Shown piece by piece: positions 53,220 to 64,000 of a DNA stretch of 64,000 nt; position 1 is the first letter of the stretch; every line of letters begins with the position of its first letter. The DNA is taken from the NCBI GenBank assembly GCA_017562135.1, contig QEYB01000556.1:124001-188000 (forward strand), given 5' to 3'. The position numbers and the translations under genes were made by a program. The DNA is from Dipylidium caninum (lineage: Eukaryota > Platyhelminthes > Cestoda > Cyclophyllidea > Dipylidiidae). The notes under the pieces were generated by a model. That model did no database searches, had not been told where the DNA came from, and was given only the letters and a program-made list of their open reading frames with translations.

Positions 53220-56200
53220 CTCCTTTCCCTCCAGCTGCACGCGCTTCACCTCCGCCCTTGAGTCATTGGCCTGCGCGGGGACGCCACGGCCTCCTCCGCC
53301 TCCGTCTCCTGCCACGTGGTCGTGCCTCGCACGACCCCTTCGTTGCGAAGCGTCAGAGCTAAAACCGAGCTCCTAGGATGGTTGGCAATCTAACCCATCT
53401 TGCCTTCAATGAACTTGCCCCATGCGGTTTCCATTCTTGTAATATGAGCTTAATCAACGCTTTTTTATTGATGCCAGGACGAGGAATCGACTTCGTCCCA
53501 TCTAAAGGAGAATCATATCCCTCTGGGATTTGTTTGTTAAGTCCGAGAAGGCACCTCTGACCGTGACACTTTGTTGTCGCGGCCGCACCTACATTCTCCG
53601 CTGCTGTCTGTTTTAGTTTTCCAGCATTTCCTCTCCCCTCTCCACCCTAGATAATCTCGTTTTTCGCTTGCGTAACTCGTTATACTAACTCTGTAACCAA
53701 CAATGGACTCTTATTTCGAGACCTTCAAAGAATCGGACAACCCTATTTTTTTCTGCTGGCTTCTTGACAAAAATCACCTCTCTCCGTCGTGATGCAATAC
53801 ATTCTTAAAAACAGCCGTATACCCCGCTTGCTTGCCTTTCGAAGACCATCGTTCTTAGCTAGTGCACATCTGCACTTTACAGGCGAGTTGCCGGTAGAGA
53901 CTCAAGGTGCGATATTTATTATAAAAGCAGCAAAACCTGTTACGTAAGGAGATGCAAAGAAGGACTTTTAACCTAATTTAGTCAAATGGGGAAAAGATAT
54001 GGCTGTTTTATGGCACTAACTAAATTAGAGTAGGACGTTTCCACTGGCCCTATTCGCCCATCGCAGCAGTATATTTGGGCAAACGAAGGGCATAACGAGG
54101 CTCACTAATAGGGGCGAATACAACGCTTTGCATATTCCGCTGCCAGTAACCTGGGGTGGAGGGGAGTGGAGGGGTCGACAAGTCTTTCTTTCCTTCTTAA
54201 GAGATGTGAAGAGGAAAGAGACGCAATGGAGAACTTTATGGATAATCAGACGGCAAGGTACTCTCATTTAAACCCAATAGACGAGTGTAGGATTTAGTTA
54301 CAAGGCGATAAATTCGTTATAGAACGAGGTAGTCCATGAATTGTACCGTTTTTCTCTGTCACCAACGTCTTTGGAGTGTCTTGGTGAATCAAAGTCCACG
54401 GTAGACGGAAACTGAGTTCACGTAACTTGACCCATTAAGACATCTAGTGGAGCATATTTAGCCCCCTCCCCCTTTCCCCTAATTATTTTCTTTTCTGTTT
54501 GACAGATAGATTAGAAAAGCGGCGGGACATTTTTCAGAACGAGGAAGAGTTGACTCTCCCTCCATGTTATACCGTCAACATTGTCGCCTGAACGTCGTTG
54601 CAAGCCATAAATAGTAGCACTGTTAATATCGGCGTTTTGATACAGCAAAGTGTGCACTTACATGCCAAGAAGGCCCAAATAAAATTAAAAAACACCTCCC
54701 AAACGTCAGAATATTTTCTATGTATTGAAAAAGGTTTTGTGAGCAATGGTAACGTGAAAGGAGATCTCGTCAGACAGTCAATAAGGCACACATTCTTCTC
54801 TCCACCGGCTGGCAAGGTAAATTCCCACCAAATCTGCGTCGTATGGTGTGCAATCGAGTCTGGAGAATGGGGTACCTTTGTAGGTGAGCTTTTATTAAAA
54901 TGATATTGACTAACATGAAACCTGGCCAACGTAGTCTTATTTTCCCTCATAAATTACCTAATTTCATCTCTATAGGCCCTTTTTACCCACTATGAAATGC
55001 AACGTCCTGATGAATAAATTGCAAAATATTGTTACAGAAAGGCTGCTTGGATGCGACTTCTAAAATATGACTGTCGCGGAAAAGTTATGGCGAATCATAT
55101 CACAAATGACACTGCTAACTACTTTTTCATTGTTTGTTATATTGTGAAAGTCTACAATTGAGTAGTTAACCGAGGATTTCGTGCTCAGCCTTCTAGTTCG
55201 ACAGTTGCAGGCGAGGGTTCATTGCAACCGCGGCTGGTGTTCCTCTCTGTAGTTAGACCACTGCCCGACTGGGGGTCTTTGTTCCAAATCGCGCTCAGAA
55301 ATGGCATGTAATACGAAGGAACTGCCAGTGGTCATTCATGCGAGAGTCTCGGGGGAGAAGACGAGGTCTCGAGGCGGTGAGGGATGCACATGCGCATCTG
55401 TCATGTCCACAAAGTGGACTCGAGGAGCACAGCTTTAGTTGGAGCCGTTGTGCTAAAGCTAATAATGAGGCCAAAATCACCCACATTGAGACGGACAGAG
55501 CACCAGCCTCCTTTCCGCGCTCTTACCCAAATTTGTGCCCACGCGGCTTCTGGCACGAGTAACTGAGTTCTAACACGACTGAGGAGGAGTTGCATCAGAG
55601 CTTGCAGCATACATCTCTTCTAAGGACTTATTATTTTCCAAGTATGCGTTTAATTGATATCTTGGGGAGTTTGCGTGTGTGACAAACATCATCGAGGAGT
55701 GCTGATTGTTCATTCGACGGGGACTGAGGATTCTTTCGCCAGATACATCACACGCGAGTGAATTATTACCCTCTTGATGAAAACTCCGTCCCAATCAGCA
55801 CTGAAGTTATTAGGAGGAAGAGAAGGAGACTTTGTGGGGTATCTTCTGGGCAGATAGCTCACATCGAATAGATCTGATATCGAACAAATATCGAATATCT
55901 GATGTATGCAGATGGGTTTAAATTTGAGCACTCAACAACTAGAATTTGCGGCGTTGGAAGTATTCGTCTCTATAGTGCGGATGTCGAGTTAAATTGCGGC
56001 AAGCTGCTCGGGGGCGTGGACACAGGAAAATAGTTTTTCAGATTTGCCACTACTCACGCAATTAAGTCGCAAGTCGTGCGTACCAGGTTGTCACCTTCAG
56101 GTCACGACTTCAATCCCACATCCGATTCGTGCGTTTACAGTAGCCCCGCCCTACTGGTATCATCTTCAGCGGTTTGGTATAGCGTTATAGTGGGACACGC

Positions 56201-57023
56201 CACCGCGGAGACTGGAGACTCCTCGTTCTTCCCTAAAATAACCGCCAGTTTATAATAATCGCAGAGTTAACGAGCTGCACAGGTCCGCAGTCATGTGGCC
56301 ACCGCTTTCTTTGTCAGCAACATCATATCATTCGACCAAGAACCCATCAGTGGATCATCACACCAGTGTCTGATATTCTTGTGTTTAATCACTGGTGGAC
56401 GTTGCCACTGCTCCTCTGCTCCCCACTCCGGTCCGACCCAACATCAGGAGTTTGGTGGTGGTGGTGGGGAAAAGAAGAATGATGATTGAGAGTATTCGCA
56501 ATGACTACTAATTTATTCATCCGAAAAACACAAGATATTAATTAGCATTAGAAGAAATGGATTTCCATTATTCCCTATTCCAGTCATGAAATATACCACT
56601 TAATCATGCATGCCCAATCGCCGAAACTATAAACTGGCCACGAAATGTCAAGTAAATGCCATCTTTCTTCCATCCCTGTGTAACACAAGTGCTGTTGTGA
56701 TTTTAATCACCACTCAGGTTAAAATACTAGTGAAAAAAGGACCACCAGAGAATTGCTCAACTCTCCGGAAGACAACCTCTGGACCACATAGGGGAAAGTA
56801 GGAGGACGACAGGGTCGGCTCCGATGTCCCAGTAAATGAACCGAGGCGTGAGAAGAGCTCCCACCTTTGTCCCAACACGATAAGTGCGGCTCTCCATCAA
56901 GACTGGCTTTTCGTCACCTCATATCTGCCTCGGAAGAGAGGCCTCATATCACGTAGATTTCGGGCAGCACCGTTAAAGCAATCGAAAATTGCCAGCCGAT
57001 ATAATTTATTACAATTTTAATTT

Positions 57024-57055
57024 GGGTGGGGGGGGGGCGAGGCGGGGGATGGGGG
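57024..57055 (+). other. G-quadruplex motif
   Basis: G runs of 3, about 10, 5 and 5 with loops of 1, 6 and 2 bases on the plus strand (gggtggggg... gcgggggatggggg). It fits the quadruplex consensus. The long G run is also a likely site of length error in sequencing. Confidence 0.75.
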
Positions 57056-57912
57056 CGTTTCGAGAGTAGAGTGGGTCCGCGTGAGCCCAATGAGTTAAGA
57101 TCTTTGCGACGAAGAATGAAGAGGCCCCTTTAAAGAGAGAAGTTTAGGGCAGCCCACACCAATTGCCTGTATTGCGTAACAAAAACGCTCCCACTGACTT
57201 CATTCGGGCTATAAAAATAGCGACACCTTTCGCAACTGTCAATCAAAATCAACGCAGGAACGGTGAATTGGTTGGCTTCTGTCTCCAGTCCTTCAGCAGA
57301 TGTAAGTGAGCTTACACCTCACCCAATTACATCACGATTTTCGTTGAGATGCCAGCCTCACTAGAGGAAGGAAAATTTGGCAATGTTAAAGTGGTTTTGT
57401 TCCGAGCCCCCAGTTAGCGTTCGAAAGCCCAAGAGCATCCGTGACTAAGTGTTGCCACAGTGTTATCAATTAAATGTGACAAACATTTGCGTTCAATTGC
57501 TTTCGACCACATGGCCAGAGATCGCCGGGGAACAGGCTCAGCTCCATGGAGCTCCATGGTGAAGTCTAATTTGATCACGAAGGCGAGGGGGTTGCATTGT
57601 TGACACTGTAAAGCGGGCTACATTGAATGACCATATTTTCTGTTAACATTAACTTCACTCTTGAACCAAAATACTTCACAGATGTCCAAAAGAGACCAAC
57701 TCCTTTGACAGTGAAGAAAGGTGAAGAAAATGCAACCATGTTCTCCTCTTCTATCGCGTTTAATTGAAACGGAAAACACGGGCATTGGAGTGGAAATGGG
57801 CACTTGTAGGGCCAGGTAGACATGAAGCAGACCTGTTTAATGATGGGTATCGGCAGAGAGGGTGAGAGGCGCCTTCGGAAGCACGCACGCAAACACACGC
57901 ATGCGGTCGGGC

Positions 57913-57958
57913 GTGCATGTACAAACACACATACACATACACGCACACACACACATGC
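57913..57958 (+). repeat. (CA)n microsatellite
   Basis: Imperfect CA/TACA dinucleotide tract with interruptions (cacatacacatacacgcac). Confidence 0.85.
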
Positions 57959-59148
57959 GCAGCAGCCTCGTGGGACATTAATCATGGCAAAAGTAGAAGT
58001 CTGACTTTGTTTCACGTACCCACGCGAGGTTTTGGCAAACTTTCGCTCCCGCTCTTATCTCCCACACAAACGGACGTAAATGTGCGCTATCCAGAAGAGA
58101 GAGCAAGAGCGAAAGAGAAATTGGCGCAAACCGAGGAAAAAGGCTGCCCGCTCGGCTCTGCCTGATTTGTGGGCCACACACGTGCAAAAAGTATATGGTC
58201 GCTTTCCCACTGTGCATGACAGAAAACTCCGCCTGGGTCGCCGCATTCCCCCAGGCGAAGGGGCCTAAAACATTGGCATTTTACCAATTTCAATGTAATA
58301 CTTGAGCGCTTCTATCAACTCCTGCCTCCTCCAATGCTTCTCTTCTCAAACACTCGTCTTCTCGGAATGAAAATGATGTTTCCCTTGATCCTGTATTTGT
58401 CTTGAGGTCTTGAAGCAATTGGCACAACAATTCAAAATTCACTAGTTATGTACACGAGTAGGAACTCGACGAAAACACACCAACTTAGGGGACTTTCAAC
58501 GCACAACCCAAGTCTTTGGTCAAGGCTGATCTTTCAGTACATTTAACTGAAAGCCAGCGTTGTTAGAGCCGCCAGCAGAATATACTTATTATAAATGTTA
58601 GGTCTAAACTTGTATAACACTTTCCAACCGAAGACAAGAGTGTTGACACTCCCAGAACCACCGGGGCGGTCACATTTCGCGAGCCAGTTATGCGCCCACT
58701 CAAGGCCTTCCGGTTAGATTTTGGATTAATTGATAATGCCTTCGCTTAAGTCTCACCTCGCAGAAAGAGTCTTCTAGGTCTCACTATTTTAGGAGTGAGT
58801 TGCCGTCTCTGCCCTTCCATCCCGGCAGAGAGGTGTTGCTATCTATTGGAGTACAAAGTGGGAATGGAAATGCTCGCATTTCCGAGTGTGCCATTAGCGA
58901 AGACTCACCGACGACCCACAGACGACGTAGAGTTCTGCATCACCTCCCGAGTGAACTAACACCACGGGCGAGCAGCTGACCTTGTCATCGCATGAGCCAA
59001 CAGCACCATGATTGGTGACGGCCGTGACAGCGGTCTCCTAGCATAGCACACATTGCTGTTCATTGCGCGTGATTATGGTGTAAGGCGCGTCTCCATGAAG
59101 AGCAATAAATCAAATCACCACCTTTTCAGGTTAATTACTTTTTAATAA

Positions 59149-59678
<530 letters not shown>

Positions 59679-60102
59679 CAGTTCAGCACGATTAGCCGCC
59701 AACTGGGGGTGAGGTGGATTCTGCAGGCAAGTGGAGGTGGTGCGTTGGACGACGAACAAGGCTGCTTAACGTGTGGTTCGTTGGCTGGGCCTAACCAACG
59801 TCCACTCGGGGTGATTTGAGGCTCTCGCGTCCGCTCATCCTCGCGTTTGCGCCGCCCGCGCGGACAGATAGACGGACAGGTGCTCGCGTGCACGCTCTCG
59901 CCAGACCTGTCCGTGCCTCGCCCCGCTGATGCGCCTCTTGCCCCCTGCCCTCCGTCCCCCCGCCGCCTCCGCCCCCCTACCCCTCCTCGCCCCCCCACCC
60001 CCCACCCTCGCCTCGCTTCGCCTCGCCTTGCCTTGCCTCGGGCGCTGCTCCTGTCACTCGGTCCGCACGCTCCCATTACACAATACGCACACACGGCCGC
60101 AC

Positions 60103-60206
60103 GAACGTTCACGTTCACGTTCACGTACACGTACACGTACACGTACACGTACACGTACACACACTCACACTCACACACACACACACACGCGCACACACAC
60201 ACACAT
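60103..60206 (+). repeat. Compound hexamer (ACGTAC)n and (AC)n repeat
   Basis: Three acgttc units grade into about seven acgtac units and then into an AC dinucleotide tract (cacacacacgcgcacacac). The hexamer contains the palindrome ACGT/GTAC, so it can fold on itself. Confidence 0.9.
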
Positions 60207-61110
60207 GAAACACACGTGCCTCTGAGCTTCCTTAACAAGCCCAATCATTCTCAATTCGGCATGGAATAGTGCTACTGAGGCAAACTCTTAGTATATAACC
60301 GGTCCATACGATGTTTCGTAAACGCCGAGGATGGAATGCAGCGGAGGAAAGCCTGATCGCCGTTCGAGCCTATCGACTTCGCCGTGAACGCTGGCTTTAC
60401 TCGCATTCTCAACACCGTCTCTGTCATGACTCGGCGGAGAAATTTCTACCACATCACCCTACAAGGCCCCCTCCTCCTCCGCCTCCTCAGTCGACTCCGT
60501 GTCACTCCCAATCAATTTGCGGAGGGCATTTCACCCTGTGGTTTTGTTTGCTGCTGCTACATCAGCCTCACAAAGGCGTTGGAAGCATCGTAACAAGGGA
60601 AACAATTCAGTCACCGAATACGAGAAATGTCTCCTTGTCCCCTGTACATACAATCCTTCCTCGAAGTCTGCCGATTTCTAACCTTACACCGGAGCGCAAA
60701 CTTTCGGATCAGGTACGTCTTCATGCCTCCCCCGTATTTGTTTTCGTATATTTTCTTGTAAATTATGAACAAATTATGAGTAGGAAGACGCCCATATAGT
60801 TTACAAAACATTCTATCTTACTCTGTAGAGTATTTAGCGAATCTTTCACTTTATCATTAACAGACGAAAGAAATTATGAATGACTTATGGGCTATAAAGC
60901 TTATAGTTGACGAACTCGCCCAATCCATATCAAAATCAGCAAGTTCCACTTCTTTCTTATCTGGGTTTAGTTCGATTTTGAAGTACTTGCAATATTAACT
61001 GTTGAAAATGTTTGAGAAATGGTAACTCGTAGCGGCCAAATCGAGGAGAATTAGTGGACCTCAAGTCGCATCAATGCATTGCCACCATGCGGGGAGGCGC
61101 ATTTGAGTCC
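60207..61110. other. Unassigned stretch with overlapping open frames
   Basis: A 162-codon plus frame (60,311-60,799) and a second frame in another register (60,352-60,593; NAGFTRILNTVSVMTRRRNF) overlap. Neither is recognised and neither has clear splice partners. A coding exon cannot be excluded. Confidence 0.3.
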
Positions 61111-61111
61111 C

Positions 61112-61142
<31 letters not shown>

Positions 61143-61146
61143 TGTG
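61111..61146 (+). repeat. (TG)n microsatellite
   Basis: About 14 TG units followed by gggtgtgtg; inverse in sense to the CA tracts at 57.9 and 60.2 kb. Confidence 0.9.
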
Positions 61147-64000
61147 CTGACAGCTGTCCAGAGGAGTCGAGATGACTTGCTCTGCTATTGTAAACGGGTT
61201 GCGGCACATGAGTCGGCGTTGATGCCAACTCATATCGCCTTTGCGCTGCGTGGGCCGCGTGGTTTCGACAATGTAACCCCTAGAGTTTGGACCTGTCAAC
61301 TCCATCGGCCCTGTGGTGGAGATGCCAAAACGGAATAGTTATGGAATTTCGCGGTTACGCACGACCCTTACTCAAGGGGAGTCGCCTCACTCACAACCTA
61401 CTTAGGGGCGACCGACGAATGATAAAGTATGTACACGAGGAGGCGAAGTGGTTGCGTAGACCCCTCATGATCGAGTATTTGTTTATACATTCACCCAACC
61501 CATTTATTCGGCAATCAAAGGTACGTACGTGGGTAGGCAGTTGCGTATGGATAATGCATTTGACAAGAGCCATATTTAGTATAAGAAAGACCACGAGATC
61601 GGTGATAACATTGCTCTGACATGCACAGCTGCTACTGTCTGGAAGAATGCGCGCGGACAACTTGTAATCTCCGTTTTGATGACAATTGCTCGACCTCATA
61701 GTCATGAATGTGTGATTCGGCAGTGGCATCTCAAAGTCCGATATGATTTTTCGAGTGAGCTGCTTAAAATTTCGATACTGCTTTGGTAAAGAAGAGAACG
61801 CCCAAAAGTGACTGGAAGAGTGAACAAAGATGCTCCACAAAAGGCGGAAAATTGGAGAGACTTCGAGGCCGCCGCGCATCGGGCAATGTATTCAGCTTCA
61901 GCACTACAGACAAATCACGTGCAACACAGAGGTTCGAAGGGGTAGTGGAGCCCACCTTTCGCCGGAGATGTAATCGGAGCCATTCGACTCGACCGAAAGC
62001 CATTTTGTAGAAAAGGGCAAAATGAGGTTGCCTCTCAACTATCTTGGGGCCATGAATATTCACTCCCGGGAATAAATACGAGAAAATCTCGAAGCTCATT
62101 TGACTCGTAAAGTGTACTATTTGTGGATTTGACGACGAATGGCAGCATACCAATGCTCCTTACAACCTGCTGAGTTGCGAGTTAGCTGCACTTAAACGCG
62201 GCCTGATTTGAGCGTACTGACGGAGGAGGGGCATAACAGGGATAACGCAGCTGCTGTACTGAGCTGACGAAATATTTACTAGGCGAATTTATCAACAATG
62301 CGATAGGCAAATGGCCGGTCCATACATCATCTCGTCAGAGTTTCTTCCCTAGCTCCGCCCTCCTAGGAGGAGTCGATGTCATCGTTGGCGGCGGAGGCGA
62401 CAAAATACAAAGTCGTCGATGCTCCGAGCAGACTATGCAGGAATGCTGTACGCTCCTGATATTCCAGAATATTATCATACCTTCCATTGTATGGGGACTT
62501 CGTTTGTAAGTTTCAGGCGGTCGAAAAGAACCCAATTCAGTAAAATGGCCAAGTTGAATAACTACTTAAATAAACCTGGCAAAATTGGAAAATTTTAGTC
62601 CACACATTTTCTGATGGATGGACGGACGGACGGACGGATGGATGAATGGATAGAGATTTTTTCACCCCGAGTGAAACACTGTCTCAAGCCATCTGAAATT
62701 AGTCATTTGCACCTTAATTTACTTGTCTCCTCCGCCGGCGCCTCTAACTGGCGGTTGCAAGCTCTTCAGCTCTTCACTTCCATTCATTCGCAATGCTGAT
62801 ATTGCGGATCTCTAACACGGCTGTTATGTTCAAATGGGGAGAGAGAAGTAGTCTGGAGGTGTAATTATTCTCCACGTCCATATGAAGTTAGTGGGATTTT
62901 TCGCATTCGCAGGCCTATTTGCGCGATGAAGCGTTTTCGATAAGGACGCGCGAGGGAGGAGTAGAGAGTGACAATGTGGCGCAAGTTGGACGGCAATTTG
63001 CGTGACATTTAAGGGGGTAGGCAAGAGAGCCGTCTGAATCCATTATTTGCAATCAGATTTGCATGACAGGGAATGGGCCATCCACTGTTATTGCGGAAAG
63101 TGTCCCAAATCACGCTCATATACGATGGTGGCCATATCTTCATTCGTCTGCTTCATCTCACAGGTCATAAGCCATCTTCATGGAGACTACTTTCCACGTT
63201 TTTCGAAATGGTAAATTACAAACAGAGGTAAATACGGCGACGAATGAGTGTGTTTAGTGCAGTTAGATTCTCAAACAAAATCCACGTGTCCGTGTATTAC
63301 GTGGATGAGGACGAAGACTTGTCGTGTTTGGTTAGGCTGACAAGTAAACTTGCATCAACGTGCTTTCGGCGGCATGTTCGTGGTTTGAGATGGACCATGC
63401 GCGAGGGCACAAAGGCAAAAACACAATCACTCGGCATTGCAATGCTGAGAGTCTGAACGTACAAATTTGCCGCTTTGAAGGGGAAAGAGCCACTTTATGC
63501 AAGGTTAGCCATATATTTTGCATTTTTACGACCTACGGGCACCTAATGCCATTGTGCTTCTAAGACTTACGCGAAGCCACACCTCATTTACAGCCAAACC
63601 CTGGTAAAAATAATTTGGTCCGGAGAGGTTTTGGCTTAACGCTGAAGGTGTGACGTGTAGTGCCAATTAACAAGCAGAATTAACTTCATGATCAGCAAAA
63701 AAGATGTTAAAACTCGACCTCGAATAGACAGCTCTGCTGTGACCGCTATCCCATTAAAATTGAGTTTCCAGAGAAGTTCATAAATCCCAAAATAGTTTAA
63801 TTTCGTTCTTTACTCTCCTACTTTTACGGAACCTTTCTTGCCACCACAACCAACACCACCAGCCATTCTTTGAAGTTTTTTCTGCTTTGCGATTCGCGTA
63901 AACGACCATATTTTGTAAAAGTCAAGTGTCCATTTCAGCAAGTGGAGTCGACTTCAAGTGGTCCGGGCATGTGGTTGAACTCGGCGAATTATAATGTCTA
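61147..64000. other. Terminal stretch, no gene recognised
   Basis: Open frames up to 162 codons occur on both strands (61,391-61,879 minus is the longest) without recognisable domains. The window ends inside this region, so it may be part of an intron of a gene lying outside. Confidence 0.4.
62613..62651 (+). repeat. (GGAC/GGAT)n tetranucleotide repeat
   Basis: Nine or so units of ggatgg/acgg/atgg type (gatggatggacggacggac). Related in period, not in sequence, to the AGCC array. Confidence 0.85.

Larger units (their letters stand above)
50979..59148. other. Non-genic stretch downstream of window-right of the adducin start; no gene recognised
   Basis: The first part holds the adducin promoter. 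Beyond it, open frames up to about 146 codons occur but have no recognised domain, no consistent splice chain and often lie in simple repeats. I see no tRNA or rRNA gene and no transposon protein motif. Confidence 0.45.

Noticed and set aside
57538..57562. Direct repeat agctccatgg twice, considered as an element end
   Set aside because: Only two short copies with no partner elsewhere in the window and no coding content next to it.
57575..58015. Minus-strand frame with Cys-Val-Cys-Val repeats
   Set aside because: Part of it is the CA/TG microsatellite read in frame; the rest has no motif.
61391..61879. 162-codon minus-strand frame
   Set aside because: No family resemblance and no supporting context; a chance frame is the simplest reading.

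Overview
This is a eukaryotic, invertebrate nuclear DNA window. Spliced, animal-type nuclear and cytoskeletal genes sit on both strands with no operons. Very short introns (23 to 50 bases), T-rich sense-strand introns, moderate GC and a one-peptide amidated neuropeptide-like precursor fit a parasitic flatworm, perhaps a tapeworm. That assignment is inference, because no rRNA, mitochondrial or lineage-specific marker is present.

Layout. 1-6,538 (+): 3' part of a polybromo-1 (PBRM1) gene. 6,790-9,399 (-): complete DDX56/Dbp9 RNA helicase gene, tail to tail with PBRM1. 9,642-10,360 (+): complete C1D gene, head to head with DDX56. 11,818-12,054 (+): small secreted precursor ending in a predicted GGIF-amide peptide. 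15,849-16,957 (-): heterochromatin protein 1. 19,283-21,263 (+): CDC6-like replication licensing ATPase. 22,161-24,911 (-): ribokinase-family sugar kinase. 24.9-34.4 kb: gene-poor, with CpG-rich blocks and a G-quadruplex motif. 34,429-36,811 (+): 3' part of an unidentified single-pass membrane protein. 39,710-40,320 (-): N-terminal part of a WDR91-like gene. 41,640-42,425 (+): intronless MAK16. 43,569-50,978 (-): complete 12-exon adducin gene. 51-64 kb: no gene that I can support, but many simple repeats, including a (AGCC)n array of about 530 bases.

The genes are mostly conserved housekeeping functions: chromatin (PBRM1, HP1), replication licensing (CDC6), ribosome and RNA processing (DDX56, C1D, MAK16), endosome maturation (WDR91), membrane skeleton (adducin) and sugar metabolism (ribokinase). 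I reconstructed exons by hand from splice signals, reading phase and remembered family conservation.

The most notable signals are the micro-introns (one apparently 23 bases), three single-base frame breaks inside conserved exons (probably assembly indels), a divergent DDX56/C1D promoter joining two rRNA-processing genes, a candidate neuropeptide gene, altered sugar-site residues in the ribokinase, and a WDR91 N-terminus without a visible WD40 half. I found no CRISPR array, mobile element with a coding domain, or rRNA gene, and no tRNA I could support.
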